Below are positions 34,952 to 43,646 of a DNA stretch of 64,000 nt, one piece after another. Each line of letters begins with the position of its first letter. Within the stretch, counting starts at the first letter, position 1. A program made the position numbers and the translations under genes. The stretch comes from DATBLQ01 sp036555325 (GTDB lineage Bacteria > Pseudomonadota > Alphaproteobacteria > Rhizobiales > Aestuariivirgaceae), in contig DATBLQ010000038.1 in assembly GCA_036555325.1 (NCBI GenBank), positions 39,935 to 103,934 of the forward strand, given 5' to 3'. Under the pieces are notes generated by a model that saw only the letters and a list, made by a program, of their open reading frames with translations, ran no database searches and had not been told where the DNA came from.

Positions 34952-37319
34952 AGCTGCGGACCCGCTTCTTTTCCGGATCGTAGTGCGGGAATTTGCTGAC
35001 GCGGCCAGGCAGGCGCTTCTGATGACCATCAAGCTTGCCTACTTCAACCTCGGTCCCAGGGGTTGAATGAATCAAGTCGATCCGTGCGAGAGCAATGTTC
35101 TTGCCGAGGATGGGCGAGCGGACGCTGCTCGTTACGGTTCCAATCTGTGCGCGGCCGACATGGATGCAATCGCCGCGGCCCACGGCTTCATTTGAATCGA
35201 TCTCGAGCCCGACAAGTATGTTTTGCGGATGCTCCTTGCGGCGCAGGAGGGCAGCGCGACCGATAAAATCATCGGGCTTGGTCTTCAGCGGCACCGTGAA
35301 GCCAATACCGGCTTCAAATGGATCGGTTTGATCGGTGAACTCAGAATTGGCGAAAACAAGACCAGCCTCGATGCGGACCATATCGAGCGCTTCCAGGCCC
35401 ATGGGCTTTAGACCGTGTTTTTCTCCTGCGGACCATACGGCGTCGAAGAGCTGAACCGCATCCCTGGGATGGCAGAAAATTTCGTACCCCAGTTCACCGG
35501 TATAGCCGGTGCGCGAGACGACAAGTGGTGCTCCCTCGAAATGACCGATCCTGCCGATGGCAAAGCGAAACCAGTCGAGTTCGCCGATCGAAGGCTGAGC
35601 CGGAGACGTCCAGATGATTTCCTTTAGGATGTCGCGGCTCTTCGGTCCCTGCACCGCAATGTTGTGCAGCTGATCGGTCGAGGAGCGAACCCAGGCCCTG
35701 AACCCCATCTTCTCGGCTTGTTGCCTCAGCCACAGGCCGCTGTAGTCGATGCCGCCAATCCAGCGAAAGTTGTTTTGCGCCAATCGGAACACCGTACCGT
35801 CATCGATCATTCCGCCGTGCTCGTAACACATTGCCGTATATGCCACCTGCCCGGTGGACAGCTTGCGCATGTCGCGTGTCACGCAGTACTGCATGAGCGG
35901 TTCCGCATCCGGCCCGGTGACTTCAAATTTGCGCAATGGCGAAAGATCCATAACCACTGCCCGTTCTCGGCATGCCCAATATTCCTCGATTGGTCCTTCA
36001 TTGTTGAACCGTTGCGGCAGCCAATAGCCTCGATAGTTGGTGAAGTTTCTGGTCAACCGTGAGAACCGCGGGTGGAACGCAGTTTCCCGGGTAAGCTCTG
36101 CTTCTGCATCAGGAGTCATTCGATAGGCCACTGCTCGTGAGAACTTTTCCTCCGCCCCATAGGTGCGCACCTGAATGTCGGTGGGGTTCCAGCCATTGGC
36201 GGCATCGATGTCGTCGGGACAGGCTGAGGAAACACATACCAGATCCGTCAGCGCCCGCATCAAAATGTAGTCGCCGGGTCGCGACCACGGTTCATCGAGA
36301 TAAAGCTGGTTATTCTGGTCGATGTTCGTGTTGTAGAAATAGTTGAGTGCTTCCCAGCCTTTGCGCGGAGCGACACCGAAGGGCAGAAGAGCCTTGTTGA
36401 AATTCTCCGAGCAATTGACATGGCCGGGATAGCCCATGTCGTCGTAGTAGCGCGGGTTGCAGGCGGTAGCGAAGGCGTCGTGCCGCCCGCACGTATCTTG
36501 AACGATCTCAACCAGCGGTTCGAACTCCCGGTCGAAGGCTTTCGAAGGCAGGCCGGGCGTTGGATAACTGCGACCGGTCAGCGTTCGCGTGATCGTCCAG
36601 TCGAGCGAGAGATCCTTCCGCTTATCGAGCTTGCGTACCGCGAAAGCCTGAAAGTCCGAACATTGACGGCCGGAAACGTCGATGACCTGGATGTACTCGC
36701 CGGGCTTGACCACATAGGCGACTGCAGTTGATGCGTTGATGCGGATGTCCTGCAGGGGATCGCGCAACGGTTCCGGCAAAACCTCTTCGCCTGGGTTGCG
36801 GATGCTGCGTCGCTCGATGAAAAGCTCGATCGGTGTAGAGGTTTCCTGCGAGGCCGGGTCCATGGGTGAGCCGGGAGCCGCAACGATGACAATGCCGTCA
36901 CGCGCGACGCGAAACCTTGCCGTGTCACCGGCTGCGGAAGCAGCGCCGAAAATTCGGATCGACTCTGCAGCGGCAAGATCGATGCCGCGTCGTTTGAGCG
37001 CATGCTTGGTGCGCTCGGCACTTTCGCTATTGTTGCCGATAACAGACTTGAGGCCTTCCGCACGGTTGGTTGCCCTTTCGCCCAACACCGTGGCGTCGAA
37101 TCGGCCGCTCTTGTCCGCGTGCGCGATCTCGCAGGGTTGTTGTCCCTCGACATCCCTGACAACGAGTGTATCGCCAGCTTCCACGGCAACGACAATCGAA
37201 CCGCCGCCGGAAATTCGATACCGCTCCGTTCCCGGCGGCAGGGTCGGAATGCCGGGCCGCAAGATGACGCTTGGCCGAGCCTGCAAGGACCCAGGAAAGG
37301 GGCGTGGCGTATCGAGCAT
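34950..37319 (-). CDS. DUF1989-GcvT (aminomethyltransferase-like) fusion protein
   Basis: A 789-residue cytoplasmic fusion. Residues about 190-395 form a DUF1989 domain (urea-carboxylase-associated family) with the cysteine/histidine patches DTCGRHDAFATACN, GHVNCSENFN and VSSACPDDIDAANGWNPTD. Residues about 15-160 look like a second, degenerate copy (SIVVAVEAGDTLVVRDVEGQQ). From about 405 to the end lies a GcvT-like tetrahydrofolate aminomethyltransferase domain (RAVVMDLSPLRKFEVTGPDAE, TRTGYTGELGYEIF, FEAGIGF). It probably moves a one-carbon unit from an N-methyl or aminomethyl donor to tetrahydrofolate. The start at 37319 has GGGGAG seven bases upstream. It is divergent from the flavin reductase gene. 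Confidence 0.85.
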   Translation of the reverse strand: MLDTPRPFPGSLQARPSVILRPGIPTLPPGTERYRISGGGSIVVAVEAGDTLVVRDVEGQQPCEIAHADKSGRFDATVLGERATNRAEGLKSVIGNNSESAERTKHALKRRGIDLAAAESIRIFGAASAAGDTARFRVARDGIVIVAAPGSPMDPASQETSTPIELFIERRSIRNPGEEVLPEPLRDPLQDIRINASTAVAYVVKPGEYIQVIDVSGRQCSDFQAFAVRKLDKRKDLSLDWTITRTLTGRSYPTPGLPSKAFDREFEPLVEIVQDTCGRHDAFATACNPRYYDDMGYPGHVNCSENFNKALLPFGVAPRKGWEALNYFYNTNIDQNNQLYLDEPWSRPGDYILMRALTDLVCVSSACPDDIDAANGWNPTDIQVRTYGAEEKFSRAVAYRMTPDAEAELTRETAFHPRFSRLTRNFTNYRGYWLPQRFNNEGPIEEYWACRERAVVMDLSPLRKFEVTGPDAEPLMQYCVTRDMRKLSTGQVAYTAMCYEHGGMIDDGTVFRLAQNNFRWIGGIDYSGLWLRQQAEKMGFRAWVRSSTDQLHNIAVQGPKSRDILKEIIWTSPAQPSIGELDWFRFAIGRIGHFEGAPLVVSRTGYTGELGYEIFCHPRDAVQLFDAVWSAGEKHGLKPMGLEALDMVRIEAGLVFANSEFTDQTDPFEAGIGFTVPLKTKPDDFIGRAALLRRKEHPQNILVGLEIDSNEAVGRGDCIHVGRAQIGTVTSSVRSPILGKNIALARIDLIHSTPGTEVEVGKLDGHQKRLPGRVSKFPHYDPEKKRVRS

Positions 37320-37448
37320 TAGTGGCTCCCCAATAGGGCAACATAAGCTGGATTGGCGCAACGTAAGGGAGGGTTACCAACAAATCAAGGAAATGGTCCC
37401 CTTTGGAATCTCGTGCTATTTGACTGCTCCTTAGGGACTTGCGAGCAG

Positions 37449-37931
37449 ATGACCACCGCCATTAACCCCTACGAATTTCGCCGCGCGCTTGGTTCATTTC
37501 TCACGGGCGTGACTATCATCACCACCCGCGATCATCGGGGAGAACTCATCGGGAATACGGCGAATTCCTTCAATTCCGTATCCCTCGAACCGCCTCTAAT
37601 TTTGTGGAGTCTTGGCCGTCACGCTCACAGCATGCGAGTCTACCTGTCCTGCGAATTCTTCGCCGTCAACATACTGCGCGAAGGACAAGAGGAGCTTTCC
37701 ACCCGCTTTGCAAAGCAGCTCATCAACAAGTGGGAGGGCATCGACTACGAAATCGGGAAAACGGGATGTCCGATTTTGCCAAGCGCCCTTGCGGTGTTTG
37801 AATGCAAGATCGTGCACACCTATGTGGGTGGAGATCACGTCATCTTCGTGGGTGAGGTGATCCACGCCGACTATGACCCCGCTGGCAAGCCGCTGGGGTT
37901 CTTTCGTGGCGGGTATTCGAAAATCGGCTAG
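37449..37931 (+). CDS. Flavin reductase family protein
   Basis: A 160-residue FMN-binding split-barrel flavin reductase of the HpaC/NtaB kind, which reduces free FMN or FAD with NAD(P)H for a partner oxygenase. Typical segments are FRRALGSFLTGVTIITT near residue 10, NTANSFNSVSLEPPLILWSL near 37 and FFAVNIL near 72, with the C-terminal VGEVIHADYD. The partner is not adjacent; the acyl-CoA-dehydrogenase-like protein 4 kb away is a possible user. It converges with thiQ, overlapping by four bases. Confidence 0.88.
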   Translation: MTTAINPYEFRRALGSFLTGVTIITTRDHRGELIGNTANSFNSVSLEPPLILWSLGRHAHSMRVYLSCEFFAVNILREGQEELSTRFAKQLINKWEGIDYEIGKTGCPILPSALAVFECKIVHTYVGGDHVIFVGEVIHADYDPAGKPLGFFRGGYSKIG

Positions 37932-38641
37932 GTCTCGCCCAAATAATCCCGTAGCGCTGGGATATCGCGGGATTTGAACAGCTCTTCCGTCTTGCGTTTT
38001 GCCAGAATTCGACCCCGATGGATGAAGGCGGTATGGCTGGCTGCCACCTTCGCATCGAGGGGGTCGTGCGTCACCAGCAGTATGGTAAGGCCAAGTTCGA
38101 CCTGCAATTCTTTGACGAGTTCAATCATCTCCTTTTTCAGTGCGGGACCGAGCGCAGCGAAAGGCTCATCAAGCAGCAGCAACGGCTTTCTGCGCACCAG
38201 AATGCGGGCAAGCGCGGCGCGCTGGCGCTCACCGCCCGAGAGCTCTCCGGGCAGGCGCGCCGCGTATGAGGTGAGACCGACGCGGCCAATCGCCGTTGCC
38301 ACGACCTTGCGCTGCTCGTCGTTGAGTTTGGCCGAGGGCGAAATGCCAAGCGCAACATTGGTAAAGACGTCAAGGTGAGCGAACAGATTATTGTCTTGGA
38401 AAAGGATCGAAAGCGGCCGGTCCGCCGGCCGCCAGGTGCTGATATCCGTTCCCTCCCAAACTACTCTGCCGGCGAGCGGCTTCTCAAAGCCGGCAATGAG
38501 TGAAAGCAGCGTCGATTTACCGGCGCCGCTCGGACCCATCACTGCAACGAACTCGCCCCGCTCAACGTCCAGATCGAAGCACATCTGCATATCTTCGTAG
38601 CGGAAGGTGAGGGCAACGATCTGCAGAACTGCATTCGTCAT
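37928..38641 (-). CDS. thiQ: Thiamine ABC transporter ATP-binding protein
   Basis: A 237-residue ATPase with Walker A GPSGAGKSTL near residue 36, signature LSGGERQRAAL near 130, Walker B LLLDEPFAALGP near 152 and switch His in VTHDPLDA. Size and order after thiB and thiP identify it as ThiQ, which drives uptake of thiamine and its phosphates across the inner membrane. Its start overlaps the thiP stop by four bases. It is the last gene of the riboswitch-controlled operon. Confidence 0.92.
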   Translation of the reverse strand: MTNAVLQIVALTFRYEDMQMCFDLDVERGEFVAVMGPSGAGKSTLLSLIAGFEKPLAGRVVWEGTDISTWRPADRPLSILFQDNNLFAHLDVFTNVALGISPSAKLNDEQRKVVATAIGRVGLTSYAARLPGELSGGERQRAALARILVRRKPLLLLDEPFAALGPALKKEMIELVKELQVELGLTILLVTHDPLDAKVAASHTAFIHRGRILAKRKTEELFKSRDIPALRDYLGET

Positions 38642-40248
38642 GCAGGGGGCCTGGTAGCGAATAACATCTTTCTCTCAATCAGCAAGGAAAGAGCAAGGCA
38701 CAAAAGCAGGAGAATGAGTGCAACGCCGGCAGCATCGTTGAACCTGTAACTCCCGATCCGCTGGTAGAGGAGCAGGGGTAAAGTGATCAACCGCTCGCTA
38801 CCAAAAAAAGCTATGACGCCAAACTCGCCAAGCGAGATGAGGACCGTAGCCAGAAACGCCAGCGCAAAGGAGGGCTTGAGCGTTGGCCACTCGATGAGTC
38901 GGAAGCGCGAAAAGCCTCTCATGCCCAGACTCGCAGCCAGCCTCTCGTGAGTCTCAAAGGATGTACGAAAGGCCGGCTCGAGCACCGGAAGCGCAAAGGG
39001 GAGGGCCATCATTGCGTTTATGATAATCACGGCGAAAAGGGCAGATTTCTGCGGGTCGAAGTTCTGATGCACGATGAGGAACGCTCCCGCAGCAAGAATA
39101 AGTGGCGGAATAAGCAGCACCAGATTCCCCGCCAACCGGAAAACACTTGCACGACGTGCGTCGGAGCGGGCGATCGCCTGTGCCAAGGTTGCCGCGGCAG
39201 TTGTCGCCAGCAACGCTGCCGTCAGGGCGATAACCGTACTCCAGCCTGCTGCGCGCCATAAGGTTTGGTCGCCAAGTAGCCGACCGAAGTCTGCTCCAAG
39301 ACCATCGCTCAAAACAGCGCCTATCGGCATTGCCACAAACAGGCCGCCCAGAAGTATCGCCAGCGCATCGAACAGCCGACCGTGGCTGTCGTCGCCGTCC
39401 GGACGCATGACAGATATCCTCAGCCTTGGGGGAGTGGCCACGCTCACGGAGAACCTCTGCAGGAGGAGCAGCAATAGTGCGCACAGGGCAATCTGCAGGC
39501 CGGCCAGACGAGCAGCGAGGGCAGGATCGAAATCGAAGCGAAGCGCCTGATAGATCGCCACCTCCAAAGTTGTGGCCTGGGGCCCCCCGCCAAGCGTCAA
39601 AACGATGGTAAAGCTCGTCACGCACAGCATGAAAATCAATGAAAAGACACCCGGCAGCGCCAAGCGCATATTCGGCCATTCGAGATGACGGAAATAGTCC
39701 ACAGGGCGGAAGCCGAGACTGGCGGCAAGACGCCAGTTCTCCTGCGGAACGGTTTCGAGCCGTGCCAGCAAGAATCTCACGGCCATGGGAAAATTGAAGA
39801 AGACGTGCGCCAGCAGGATTCCCTTGAGGCCGAATACAGCGGGGAGCAACGGCAGCGCGGCTGCCGCCAGTAAGTCATTCAGCAAGCCTTCTTTTCCGTA
39901 CACTGAGATGATGCCCAGGACCGCGATGAGCTGGGGAAGGCCAAGCGGTACGGCAAACAGCTTGAGCAACAGTTCACGGCCGGGAAAGTGCTGACGCTTT
40001 GCCAGTGCCCGAGCCACGGGAATGGCCAGGGCGGCCGATAGAACGGCCGACAGGGTTGCTTGCATCAGGGTAAAGCGGAGAATGCCGAGGATGTAGGGCT
40101 CGAACAGCGACATCGCGCCTGGTGAATCAAATGACGTTGCCAATCGCAGCAACGGCACCACCGCGATAGCGGCAATCGCGAACGTTACCACCCAGGCTGC
40201 GACAATGGCGGTTCGATGACCGTCTACTGGCTCGTCGCGTTGAGCCAT
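38638..40248 (-). CDS. thiP: Thiamine ABC transporter permease
   Basis: A 536-residue membrane protein made of two fused permease halves with about twelve hydrophobic helices, the size and architecture of ThiP. Two EAA-type loops are visible, one near residue 180 (RLAASLGFRPVDYFRHLEWPNMR) and one near 440 (RLAASLGMRGFSRFRLIEWPTLK), one for each ATPase monomer. An ATG at 40248 is preferred over a TTG at 40260; either way the start lies inside the end of thiB, giving translational coupling. Confidence 0.92.
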   Translation of the reverse strand: MAQRDEPVDGHRTAIVAAWVVTFAIAAIAVVPLLRLATSFDSPGAMSLFEPYILGILRFTLMQATLSAVLSAALAIPVARALAKRQHFPGRELLLKLFAVPLGLPQLIAVLGIISVYGKEGLLNDLLAAAALPLLPAVFGLKGILLAHVFFNFPMAVRFLLARLETVPQENWRLAASLGFRPVDYFRHLEWPNMRLALPGVFSLIFMLCVTSFTIVLTLGGGPQATTLEVAIYQALRFDFDPALAARLAGLQIALCALLLLLLQRFSVSVATPPRLRISVMRPDGDDSHGRLFDALAILLGGLFVAMPIGAVLSDGLGADFGRLLGDQTLWRAAGWSTVIALTAALLATTAAATLAQAIARSDARRASVFRLAGNLVLLIPPLILAAGAFLIVHQNFDPQKSALFAVIIINAMMALPFALPVLEPAFRTSFETHERLAASLGMRGFSRFRLIEWPTLKPSFALAFLATVLISLGEFGVIAFFGSERLITLPLLLYQRIGSYRFNDAAGVALILLLLCLALSLLIERKMLFATRPPA

Positions 40249-41216
40249 TCGTCTGTCCAAGCCTTGCGATTGCGGGCAACCGTCTCGGGATCAAGCATCA
40301 AACTTTTCTCGGGTTTGATGAGCAAATCGAACGCCTTCGGCAGAGGCTTCGATGTTTTTCCCGCCGGCCACATCCAGTTGGAGGTCGGAATTACGTCCTG
40401 GAAACCCGGCTGCAGCATGAAATCCATGAACTTGCGGGCGAGCTTTTGGTTTTTTGAACTTTGGATCATGCCGGCGACTTCGATCTGAACATAGTGGCCT
40501 TCGGAAAATTTGGCGGCCTTGTAGCGGTCGGTTTTCTCTTCGATCATGTGATAGGCGGGCGAAGTGGTATAGCTCAGCACCATCGGCGCTTCGCCCTTGG
40601 TGAACAGGCCATATGCCTCGCTCCATCCAGGCGTTACGGTAAGAATGCGCGGTCGCAAAGTTTTCCACGCCTCGCTGGCCCTGTCGCCAAAAACGACCTT
40701 CATCCACAGGAGAAGACCCAATCCGGGCGTCGATGTCCGAGGGTCTTCAATTATGATTTTCTCCTTTGCACCTCCTTCGACAAGTTCGGCAAGGCTTTCC
40801 GGTGGCTTCTTGAGGCTGTCGCTGTCGTAGACAAATGCGAAGTGGCCATAGTCGTAGGGCATGAATACGTCGTCGGTCCAGCCTGGTGCCGAATGTCCTG
40901 CCGGGTCCAACCCATGGGGGGCAAAAAGCTTCAGGGCCTTCGCTTCTGCGACGAGATTCGTATCAAGACCCAACACCACGTCGGCCGCGGTGGAAGCTCC
41001 TTCAAGCTTGAGACGATTGAGAATTGCCACTCCGTCCTGGATGGCAACGAATTTGACGGTGCAGCCGCACTGCTTCTCGAAATTGGATTTGATCTTCGGC
41101 CCCGGACCCCAATCCGTGACGAAGCTTTCATAGGTGTAGATCGTAAGAGTACCGGCGGCCGCCGACAGGCACATCAGCCATAAGATCAGTGCAGTCAGCG
41201 ACAGAAAGCGGGTCAT
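40224..41216 (-). CDS. thiB: Thiamine-binding periplasmic protein
   Basis: A 330-residue binding protein with a Sec signal peptide (RFLSLTALILWLMCLSAAAG) and the ThiB-typical mature start LTIYTYESFVTDWGPGPK, followed by FEKQCGCTVKFV with a likely disulfide-forming cysteine pair. Residues DVVLGLDTNL and PYDYGHFAFVYD are also family-typical. Of the two ATGs, 41216 has the better distance (nine bases) to GGAGG; 41225 is directly beside it. Its leader carries a TPP riboswitch. Confidence 0.93.
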   Translation of the reverse strand: MTRFLSLTALILWLMCLSAAAGTLTIYTYESFVTDWGPGPKIKSNFEKQCGCTVKFVAIQDGVAILNRLKLEGASTAADVVLGLDTNLVAEAKALKLFAPHGLDPAGHSAPGWTDDVFMPYDYGHFAFVYDSDSLKKPPESLAELVEGGAKEKIIIEDPRTSTPGLGLLLWMKVVFGDRASEAWKTLRPRILTVTPGWSEAYGLFTKGEAPMVLSYTTSPAYHMIEEKTDRYKAAKFSEGHYVQIEVAGMIQSSKNQKLARKFMDFMLQPGFQDVIPTSNWMWPAGKTSKPLPKAFDLLIKPEKSLMLDPETVARNRKAWTDEWLNATSQ

Positions 41217-41271
41217 ATGAGTCATCCTCCATGCTTGGTCATGTCGGATGAAGTTGGCGGGCTTGAGCTCC

Positions 41272-41352
41272 CAATCCCTCCGCCGGCATGATCCGGATCA
41301 GGTTCGTCGGGTTGGTGCATCAGCACCTCTCAGCCCTGCTGGGCACCCCGTA
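41272..41352 (-). promoter_or_regulatory. TPP riboswitch (THI element) upstream of thiBPQ
   Basis: Read on the minus strand, the leader contains ACGGGGTGCCC, then the conserved CTGAGAGGTGC and, after a short variable arm, AACCTGATCCGGATCATGCC followed by GGCGGAGGGA. These are the pyrimidine- and pyrophosphate-sensor parts of the TPP riboswitch. Binding of thiamine pyrophosphate should shut down the importer operon. Confidence 0.96.
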
Positions 41353-41444
41353 AGAGTGTCCTAAATCTAGAAACGGAAGGCCGTCGTTGCAAGCACAAAT
41401 GCCCGCTTCTGGTCTTTGAGGCCGAACTGGGCTAGGGCAAGGCC

Positions 41445-42092
41445 ATGACGGCATTCACAATACTCCTTAACGGGCCAATCAAAGTGACGCGCAGGCTCAA
41501 GGAGCAAGCAAGCGGAAGTCGTGCCATTGCCGCGGACGCCGGCATTGCTCATGCGGGGCCGCTGGGCCTCAAGGTTGAACTCTGGGTCGGCGATTTCGAT
41601 TCGACAACCAAAGTCTTGGCGGCGCTTCATGAGCAAGTTCCGCGACAAACGTTCCCGGTCGCGAAAGACAAGACCGACGGCGAACTCGCTGCCGAAGAAG
41701 CGCTTAAGCGTGGTGCAACCTCGCTGCTTCTCGTGGGCAGCTTCGGAGGCCAGGCAGATCATGCGCTTGGTCACTCCGCCTTGGCATTGAAATTGGTCCG
41801 CGCCGGCGTGAGAACCGTACTGACGAGCGGGGAAGAGGAAGCCCATCCTGTTCTTCCGGGAAAAACAGAGCTCGACCTGCCAAGCGACAGCAGGCTCAGC
41901 CTTATCGCCTTGGCGGATCTTTCCGGTCTTACCTTACGAGGAACGCACTGGACGTTGGATAAGGCCGAAATTGAGCTGGGCAGCACACGGACGATCTCCA
42001 ACATAACCACTGGAAAGGTGGAGATTGTTCTTGCTTCCGGCTATGGCATGCTGATTGTCTATCCCAAGGCCGACTTAGCGCATGAAGAATAG
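41445..42092 (+). CDS. thiN: Thiamine pyrophosphokinase
   Basis: A 215-residue thiamine diphosphokinase, transferring pyrophosphate from ATP to thiamine and so making TPP from imported thiamine. The hallmark aspartates are in ELWVGDFDS near residue 50, with the KDKTDGELA motif near 75 and the GGQADHALGH motif near 103. It is divergent from thiBPQ and is therefore not under the riboswitch on the other strand. The last codons overlap the acyltransferase start by eleven bases. Confidence 0.93.
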   Translation: MTAFTILLNGPIKVTRRLKEQASGSRAIAADAGIAHAGPLGLKVELWVGDFDSTTKVLAALHEQVPRQTFPVAKDKTDGELAAEEALKRGATSLLLVGSFGGQADHALGHSALALKLVRAGVRTVLTSGEEEAHPVLPGKTELDLPSDSRLSLIALADLSGLTLRGTHWTLDKAEIELGSTRTISNITTGKVEIVLASGYGMLIVYPKADLAHEE

Positions 42093-42954
42093 GGATTTAT
42101 CGAAACCGTGGGTCACGGTTTTGTTTTGGACAATCTGGCACAGCATTCGGCTTCTGCCTTTGCCCGTCGCATCGGCGGTGCTTTCAACATTCATGGAGGT
42201 TTTTTCCGCCCGTGTTACTCGTCAGTCGGCAATCGTAGATAATCTCAGCAAGGCATTTCCGGAAATGCCTGCGCAGAAAGTTTACAAAATCGCAAGGAAA
42301 GCAAGTGGTCATTTGGGTGTAGTTGCGGCGGAGCTCTGTCACATCGAGCGCTTTCTTGGCGGATCGGCGAAGGGCATTTTTACTTACGACGGGAGTCACC
42401 AGCTTGAGCTCGCCAAGAAAGGTCCGGTAATTTTCGTTGGCCCACACCAAGGAAATTGGGAGTTGGTGCCGATCCTCGGCACGGAGCATGGTATCAAGAT
42501 CACCAGTATCTATGCACGATTTGGAAATGCCCTCATCGATCGCACCATCTTTGCTCAGCGCCAGAAGACAGGGGCCAGCTATGTGGAGAAAAGACGCGCG
42601 GTCCGGGCGCTGATGAAGGCGCTGGAAAGCGGTGAGTCACTCGCTTTCCTGATGGACCAAAGAGTGCGGTCCGGCGTGCGGGTTAAATTTTTCGGCAGAG
42701 ATACGCCCATGACGCCGGTTCCGGCGCGACTAGCGATTCGCTATCAGTGCCCGATCGTACCGGCGGATATAGAAAAACGTCGCGACGGGACCTATCACGT
42801 GACCTTTCACTCGCCCATCTATCCTCCGGCGCAAGGAGGATGGGAGGCTGAGAGGGAGATGACGCAATTGGCTGCCAAACAACTGGAGCAGACCATCCGC
42901 CGGGCGCCGGAAACCTGGTTTTGCAACAAAAGGCGCTGGCCCGACGGGAAATGA
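42082..42954 (+). CDS. Lipid A biosynthesis-type lauroyl/lysophospholipid acyltransferase
   Basis: A 290-residue LpxL/HtrB-family acyltransferase. It has an N-terminal hydrophobic anchor, the catalytic H-x4-E motif in VGPHQGNWELVP near residue 117, and the later FLMDQRVRSGVRVKFFGRD and TPVPARLAIRYQCPIVPAD blocks. Members add acyl chains to lipid A or other lipids at the inner membrane; the acyl chain is not predictable. It overlaps thiN and so is probably co-transcribed with it, although the functions are unrelated. It converges with efp, five bases apart. Confidence 0.9.
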   Translation: MKNRDLSKPWVTVLFWTIWHSIRLLPLPVASAVLSTFMEVFSARVTRQSAIVDNLSKAFPEMPAQKVYKIARKASGHLGVVAAELCHIERFLGGSAKGIFTYDGSHQLELAKKGPVIFVGPHQGNWELVPILGTEHGIKITSIYARFGNALIDRTIFAQRQKTGASYVEKRRAVRALMKALESGESLAFLMDQRVRSGVRVKFFGRDTPMTPVPARLAIRYQCPIVPADIEKRRDGTYHVTFHSPIYPPAQGGWEAEREMTQLAAKQLEQTIRRAPETWFCNKRRWPDGK

Positions 42955-42958
42955 TCGA

Positions 42959-43531
42959 CTAGTCCTTCGCACGCTCAACATAGGAGCCGTCGTCGGTCAT
43001 GACGACTATTCGCGTCCCCGCGGTCACATGCGGAGGGACCATGGTCCGCACGCCATTGGACAGTGAAGCCGGCTTGAATGAGGACGAGGCCGTTTGCCCG
43101 CGGACAACAGGCTCGGTATCAACGACCTCCAAAACCACCCGCTGCGGCAGCTCGATCGAGATCGGCACGCCGTTGTGCAGACTGATCTGAACCTCCATGT
43201 TCTCAGCAAGATAGATGGCCTGGTCGCCCATCATGTCGGAGTCCAGCGACAATTGCTCAAAACTGGTGGGATCCATGAAGACGTAATGATCGCCATCCTG
43301 GTAGAGATAGTTGAAGGGTTTCGATTCGACGTAGGCGCGCTCGACCGTGTCTGTTGTCTTGTGGCGCTCGTTAACCTTCACTCCGTCGCTGATGCGGCGC
43401 ATCTCAACCTGCGTCACGGGAGTACCTTTACCGGGGTGAAAATTTTCGGCACTGAGAACGACATAAAGTCGACCTTGTTCATCCTCGACGATGTTGCCTT
43501 TGCGCAAGCTGCTGGCGATGACTTTAGCCAA
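42959..43531 (-). CDS. efp: Translation elongation factor P
   Basis: A 190-residue EF-P with the three beta-barrel domains of normal length; it relieves ribosome stalling at polyproline. The modified lysine position is preserved as K35 in the HPGKGTPV loop. No ATG or GTG exists at the family N-terminus: the start must be a TTG at 43531 (AKVIASSLRKGN follows), with AGGGG six bases upstream. The open frame further upstream to 43660 is not homologous. The gene is divergent from its own modifying enzyme EpmA. Confidence 0.95.
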   Translation of the reverse strand: MAKVIASSLRKGNIVEDEQGRLYVVLSAENFHPGKGTPVTQVEMRRISDGVKVNERHKTTDTVERAYVESKPFNYLYQDGDHYVFMDPTSFEQLSLDSDMMGDQAIYLAENMEVQISLHNGVPISIELPQRVVLEVVDTEPVVRGQTASSSFKPASLSNGVRTMVPPHVTAGTRIVVMTDDGSYVERAKD

Positions 43532-43646
43532 TCCTATCCCCTTCGTCAGGAGCGGCTGGAGACCGCATGATATCTGGCAGGTGATGGTCTCATAGCAGGG
43601 GCAATCTGAAAGGCCAAGGCGTAACGAAGCCCTATGGAGGGACGCT

